From: an uncultured Lentisphaeraceae bacterium
GTDB taxonomy: Bacteria > Verrucomicrobiota > Kiritimatiellia > RFP12 > DVOR01
Direction: 5' to 3'
DNA length: 36,644 nucleotides
Assembly: GCA_937892925.1 (NCBI GenBank)
Contig: CALBHX010000110.1
Location: 1-36,644 of the forward strand
Positions 34,511 to 36,644 of this stretch are shown here, in pieces. Numbering within the stretch: the stretch's first letter is position 1; each line of letters begins with the position of its first letter. The notes beneath the pieces were generated by a model that had not been told where the DNA came from, made no database searches, and was given only the letters and a program-made list of their open reading frames with translations. Both the position numbers and the translations under genes were made by a program.

Positions 34511-34594
34511 CAAAAAGCCCTATACGGAGTACGTACAGGGCAAGTCTTTCGACTACGGCATATAGCCTTGTTGTGAAAAGACGACCATAGTATG
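34511..34594 (-). ncRNA. tracrRNA of the type II CRISPR system
   Basis: Read on the minus strand, an anti-repeat ending TTTTCACAAC (to 34570) is followed by AAGGC. Next come a nexus hairpin GGC-TATAT-GCC (34557-34567), a hairpin AGTC-GAAA-GACT (34543-34554), and a 10-bp terminator hairpin (34517-34541: GCCCTGTACG against CGTATAGGGC, one G-T pair) with T5. CACAAC followed by AAGGC and a closing terminator hairpin matches the general plan of type II-C tracrRNAs such as that of Neisseria. The 5' end is uncertain. It lies just upstream of cas9 on the opposite strand. Confidence 0.82.
34517..34541 (-). terminator. Intrinsic terminator forming the tracrRNA 3' hairpin
   Basis: The ten-base-pair stem has a five-base loop and is followed by TTTTTG on the minus strand. 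On the plus strand no T tract follows, so cas9 transcription from the left would not be stopped. Confidence 0.85.
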
Positions 34595-34617
34595 CCCCCG
34601 TTTTGGGATTTTGTCAA
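34587..34617 (-). promoter_or_regulatory. Candidate tracrRNA promoter
   Basis: A perfect TTGACA (34612-34617) and TACTAT (34587-34592) are spaced by 19 bases; CATACT gives 17. It would start transcription near 34580, leaving only about 11 bases of anti-repeat, so a longer form from an upstream promoter inside cas9 is possible too. Confidence 0.4.
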
Positions 34618-34632
34618 GCACAGGAGTATGAA

Positions 34633-36644
34633 ATGAAACGTCTTGGGATTGATCTCGGCACCAACTCGCTCGGATGGGCAATTTTTGAGGATGAACGCAT
34701 GAAATCTGCCGCAAGCGGCTCTTGTGCACCCTCGCCGATTGAGTGTGGCGTGATCATCTTTCCAGAAGGCATGGATCGGGATGACTCAAACAATCTCGCT
34801 TCCCCGGCGGCAAAAAGGCGAGCCAAGCGCGCGGCACGGCGATTGATTTATCGAAGGAAACTCCGCAAGTTTCATCTTCTCCGGGTATTGATGGAGCACG
34901 GCATGTGCCCCTTGAGTGAAGAGGGGCTCAACCAGTGGAAAGAAAAGGGAATTTATCCACTCGAGGATAAACCCTTCATGAACTGGTTACGTTCAACGCC
35001 AGAACAAAACCCCTATGCAGACCGCAATGCCGCCGCCTGCGAGAAAGTGGACAACCTGATTCTAGGGCGGGCGCTCTACCATATTGCCCAGCGGCGCGGA
35101 TTCAAAAGTTCCCGTAAGGAACAGTTGGCCGAGATGGAGGCCGAAGAGGACTCCGGAGTAAAAGGTAACCACAAAAAAACATCACAACCTGAGCAAGGTG
35201 TAATCAAACGGGATATCCAGGCATTAACCGCTGAACTTAACAAGGAGAAATTAACGCTTGGACAATACTTCTATCGGATGTTTGAAAAGAATTACAAGGA
35301 ACCCGCCTCTGCCGATAGAATCCGCGGGCGCCATACTGGGCGTATCGAACACTACGAAAAAGAGTTCAACCAGATTGCAGATACGCAAGAACTTTCTGCC
35401 GATCTTCGCGAAAGCCTGCATCGCATTCTATTCTTCCAACGCCCCTTGCGGATCCAACGCCATCTTGTCGGGTGGTGTGCGCTTGAAAAAGGACGCCCGT
35501 ATGTTGTGCCGGGGACAAAAACCGGCGAAACTCAACGTAAAGTCGGGCACAAATATCGCCGCTGCCTGATGGGGCACCCGGAGTATGAACGATTCCGGGC
35601 GTTGGCATTTATGAACAATCTGCGGATCTCCGAAATACCGCCGGCAAAACACGAAGTCAATGGAACCGACACCCTGGCTCCCCATGAAGGGCGGAAACTC
35701 TCGCCAGAAGAACGGGCACAGTTATTTGAAAAATTGACCCGTAAAATACCATGCACAGTAGACAATCTCTTGAAAGGATTTCTCGAAAAGAAAACACGCT
35801 GTTATTCCAATTACCGCCCATCTGCAGATGCCCCGATTATGCCTATCCGGGCAAGATTATTAGAACTCGGATTACACGAGGCACTCTGGCAGCGCGCACT
35901 CAACGCACTCTATACCTTTGATGACACAGAAAAGCTTCGCGCATGGGCACAAAAGCCAACGAATGAGCATGGGCTTGGGCTGGATGAGAATAAAGCAAAG
36001 ACTTTTATCCGGCTCACGCCCTCAGAGGAACGTGCGGCATACAGTCTGCACGCCATCCGCAAAATCTTGCCCTTCCTAAAAAAAGGTTTTACGCTGCGCA
36101 AAGCCATCTTCTGCGCCAAACTACCGGACATCGTCAAAGACTTTCCGAAATATAAACAAGAGATTCTTGATGGGCTCGAAGCGTGTGAACAAACCTGGGC
36201 TAAAGAAAAGGAACAAGCGTGCGCTGCGCAGACTCCACGCAAACCCGCTGTTCACTCATTGGAAGGCTTTCATTATCGCAACTTCCTCAAGACGAAATGG
36301 AGCGTGACCGATGAACAGTTTGAGCAGCTCTACGTAGACACCTCCCACACAGATCGTGAGAATCCGATCTTACCGCCTGTAGATCTCAACGCCATCAGAA
36401 ATCCACTGGCCACGCGTGCGCTTACAAACTTGAGGCGGCTCATCAATCTGCTGCGCCAGAAGAGGAAGATTGATGCCGACACCCACATCTTCATTGAACT
36501 TGCCCGCACCGTCAACAGCGCCAACATGTGCCGAGCCATTGAAAAATGGCAGACCGAGCAGCAAAAACGCCGCAATGAGGCGAAGGCGTCTCTGGAAGAA
36601 CGCGGACAACCTCTGACGGATGAACTCATCCTGCGTTATATGCT
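34633..36644 (+). CDS. cas9: CRISPR-associated endonuclease Cas9, partial (C-terminal part beyond the window)
   Basis: The frame from the ATG at 34633 is open for 670 codons to the window end. AGGAG lies six bases upstream. RuvC-I is GIDLGTNSLGWA at 5-16, with catalytic D7. The arginine-rich bridge helix runs about 57-88 (AAKRRAKRAARRLIYRRKLR), and ALYHIAQRRGFKSSRK follows at 147-162. The recognition lobe contains FFQRPLRIQRHLVG and KYRRCLMGHPEYERFRAL. RuvC-II is HIFIELARTVNSANM, with E622. The HNH and RuvC-III parts lie beyond the edge. The motifs and the tracrRNA type suggest subtype II-C. The protein binds tracrRNA:crRNA and cuts matching DNA. No frameshift or stop is present in the visible part. 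Confidence 0.95.
   Translation, partial: MKRLGIDLGTNSLGWAIFEDERMKSAASGSCAPSPIECGVIIFPEGMDRDDSNNLASPAAKRRAKRAARRLIYRRKLRKFHLLRVLMEHGMCPLSEEGLNQWKEKGIYPLEDKPFMNWLRSTPEQNPYADRNAAACEKVDNLILGRALYHIAQRRGFKSSRKEQLAEMEAEEDSGVKGNHKKTSQPEQGVIKRDIQALTAELNKEKLTLGQYFYRMFEKNYKEPASADRIRGRHTGRIEHYEKEFNQIADTQELSADLRESLHRILFFQRPLRIQRHLVGWCALEKGRPYVVPGTKTGETQRKVGHKYRRCLMGHPEYERFRALAFMNNLRISEIPPAKHEVNGTDTLAPHEGRKLSPEERAQLFEKLTRKIPCTVDNLLKGFLEKKTRCYSNYRPSADAPIMPIRARLLELGLHEALWQRALNALYTFDDTEKLRAWAQKPTNEHGLGLDENKAKTFIRLTPSEERAAYSLHAIRKILPFLKKGFTLRKAIFCAKLPDIVKDFPKYKQEILDGLEACEQTWAKEKEQACAAQTPRKPAVHSLEGFHYRNFLKTKWSVTDEQFEQLYVDTSHTDRENPILPPVDLNAIRNPLATRALTNLRRLINLLRQKRKIDADTHIFIELARTVNSANMCRAIEKWQTEQQKRRNEAKASLEERGQPLTDELILRYM

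Noticed and set aside
34276..34617. 113-codon minus-strand frame before cas9
   Set aside because: It spans the tracrRNA and its terminator, has no ribosome site and an unlikely composition.
34199..34632. CRISPR array next to cas9
   Set aside because: Only one repeat-like segment exists, and it is explained as the tracrRNA anti-repeat; there are no spaced repeats in the window.

Overview
The window looks like chromosomal DNA of an anaerobic bacterium of the PVC group, most likely a gut or rumen Kiritimatiellae or Lentisphaerae relative. That is an inference. It rests on fermentative redox genes (hydF beside nfnAB), a biotin-dependent carboxyltransferase, large secreted proteins with a recurring C-terminal module, an M64 and a C1 peptidase, and a reduced mraZ-rsmH-ftsL-ftsI cluster. 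No rRNA or other decisive marker is present. Base composition is GC-rich with compact operons, and several gene pairs overlap by the four bases ATGA.

Left edge (1-2700): a small accessory block of unrecognised minus-strand genes, one cut by the window edge, beside a tRNA-Leu(GAG) whose 3' end faces the block. Then, all on the minus strand, come nfnA-nfnB-trmH family-hydF (7182 down to 2767, ending in a clear terminator), panD, a tricorn-like S41 protease coupled to an MsbA-type ABC exporter, and a biotinylated oxaloacetate decarboxylase/pyruvate carboxylase type protein. A second tRNA-Leu(UAA) follows at 15680-15763.

Middle (16-23.5 kb): a secreted-protein island. A thioredoxin-fold multidomain protein and an M64 peptidase form a plus-strand operon. 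They converge on a papain-like C1 peptidase. After it a plus-strand operon carries rsmE-tyrA-glutaredoxin-like-fluC (23688-25989). It converges on the cell-wall cluster mraZ-rsmH-ftsL-ftsI-dedA, which reads leftwards from a promoter near 30.55 kb. Divergent from mraZ is grpE-dnaJ-purB, ending in a terminator at 34224-34262.

Right edge (34.2-36.6 kb): a CRISPR type II locus begins. cas9 runs off the window after 670 codons and its frame is open throughout. I translated it and see RuvC-I, the arginine-rich bridge helix and RuvC-II. In the gap between purB and cas9, on the opposite strand, lies a sequence with every part expected of a tracrRNA: an anti-repeat ending CACAAC, then AAGGC, a nexus hairpin, a GAAA-loop hairpin, and a 10-bp terminator hairpin with a T5 tract. 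This divergent, antisense-overlapping tracrRNA/cas9 arrangement is the most interesting feature here. The array and any cas1/cas2 must lie outside the window.
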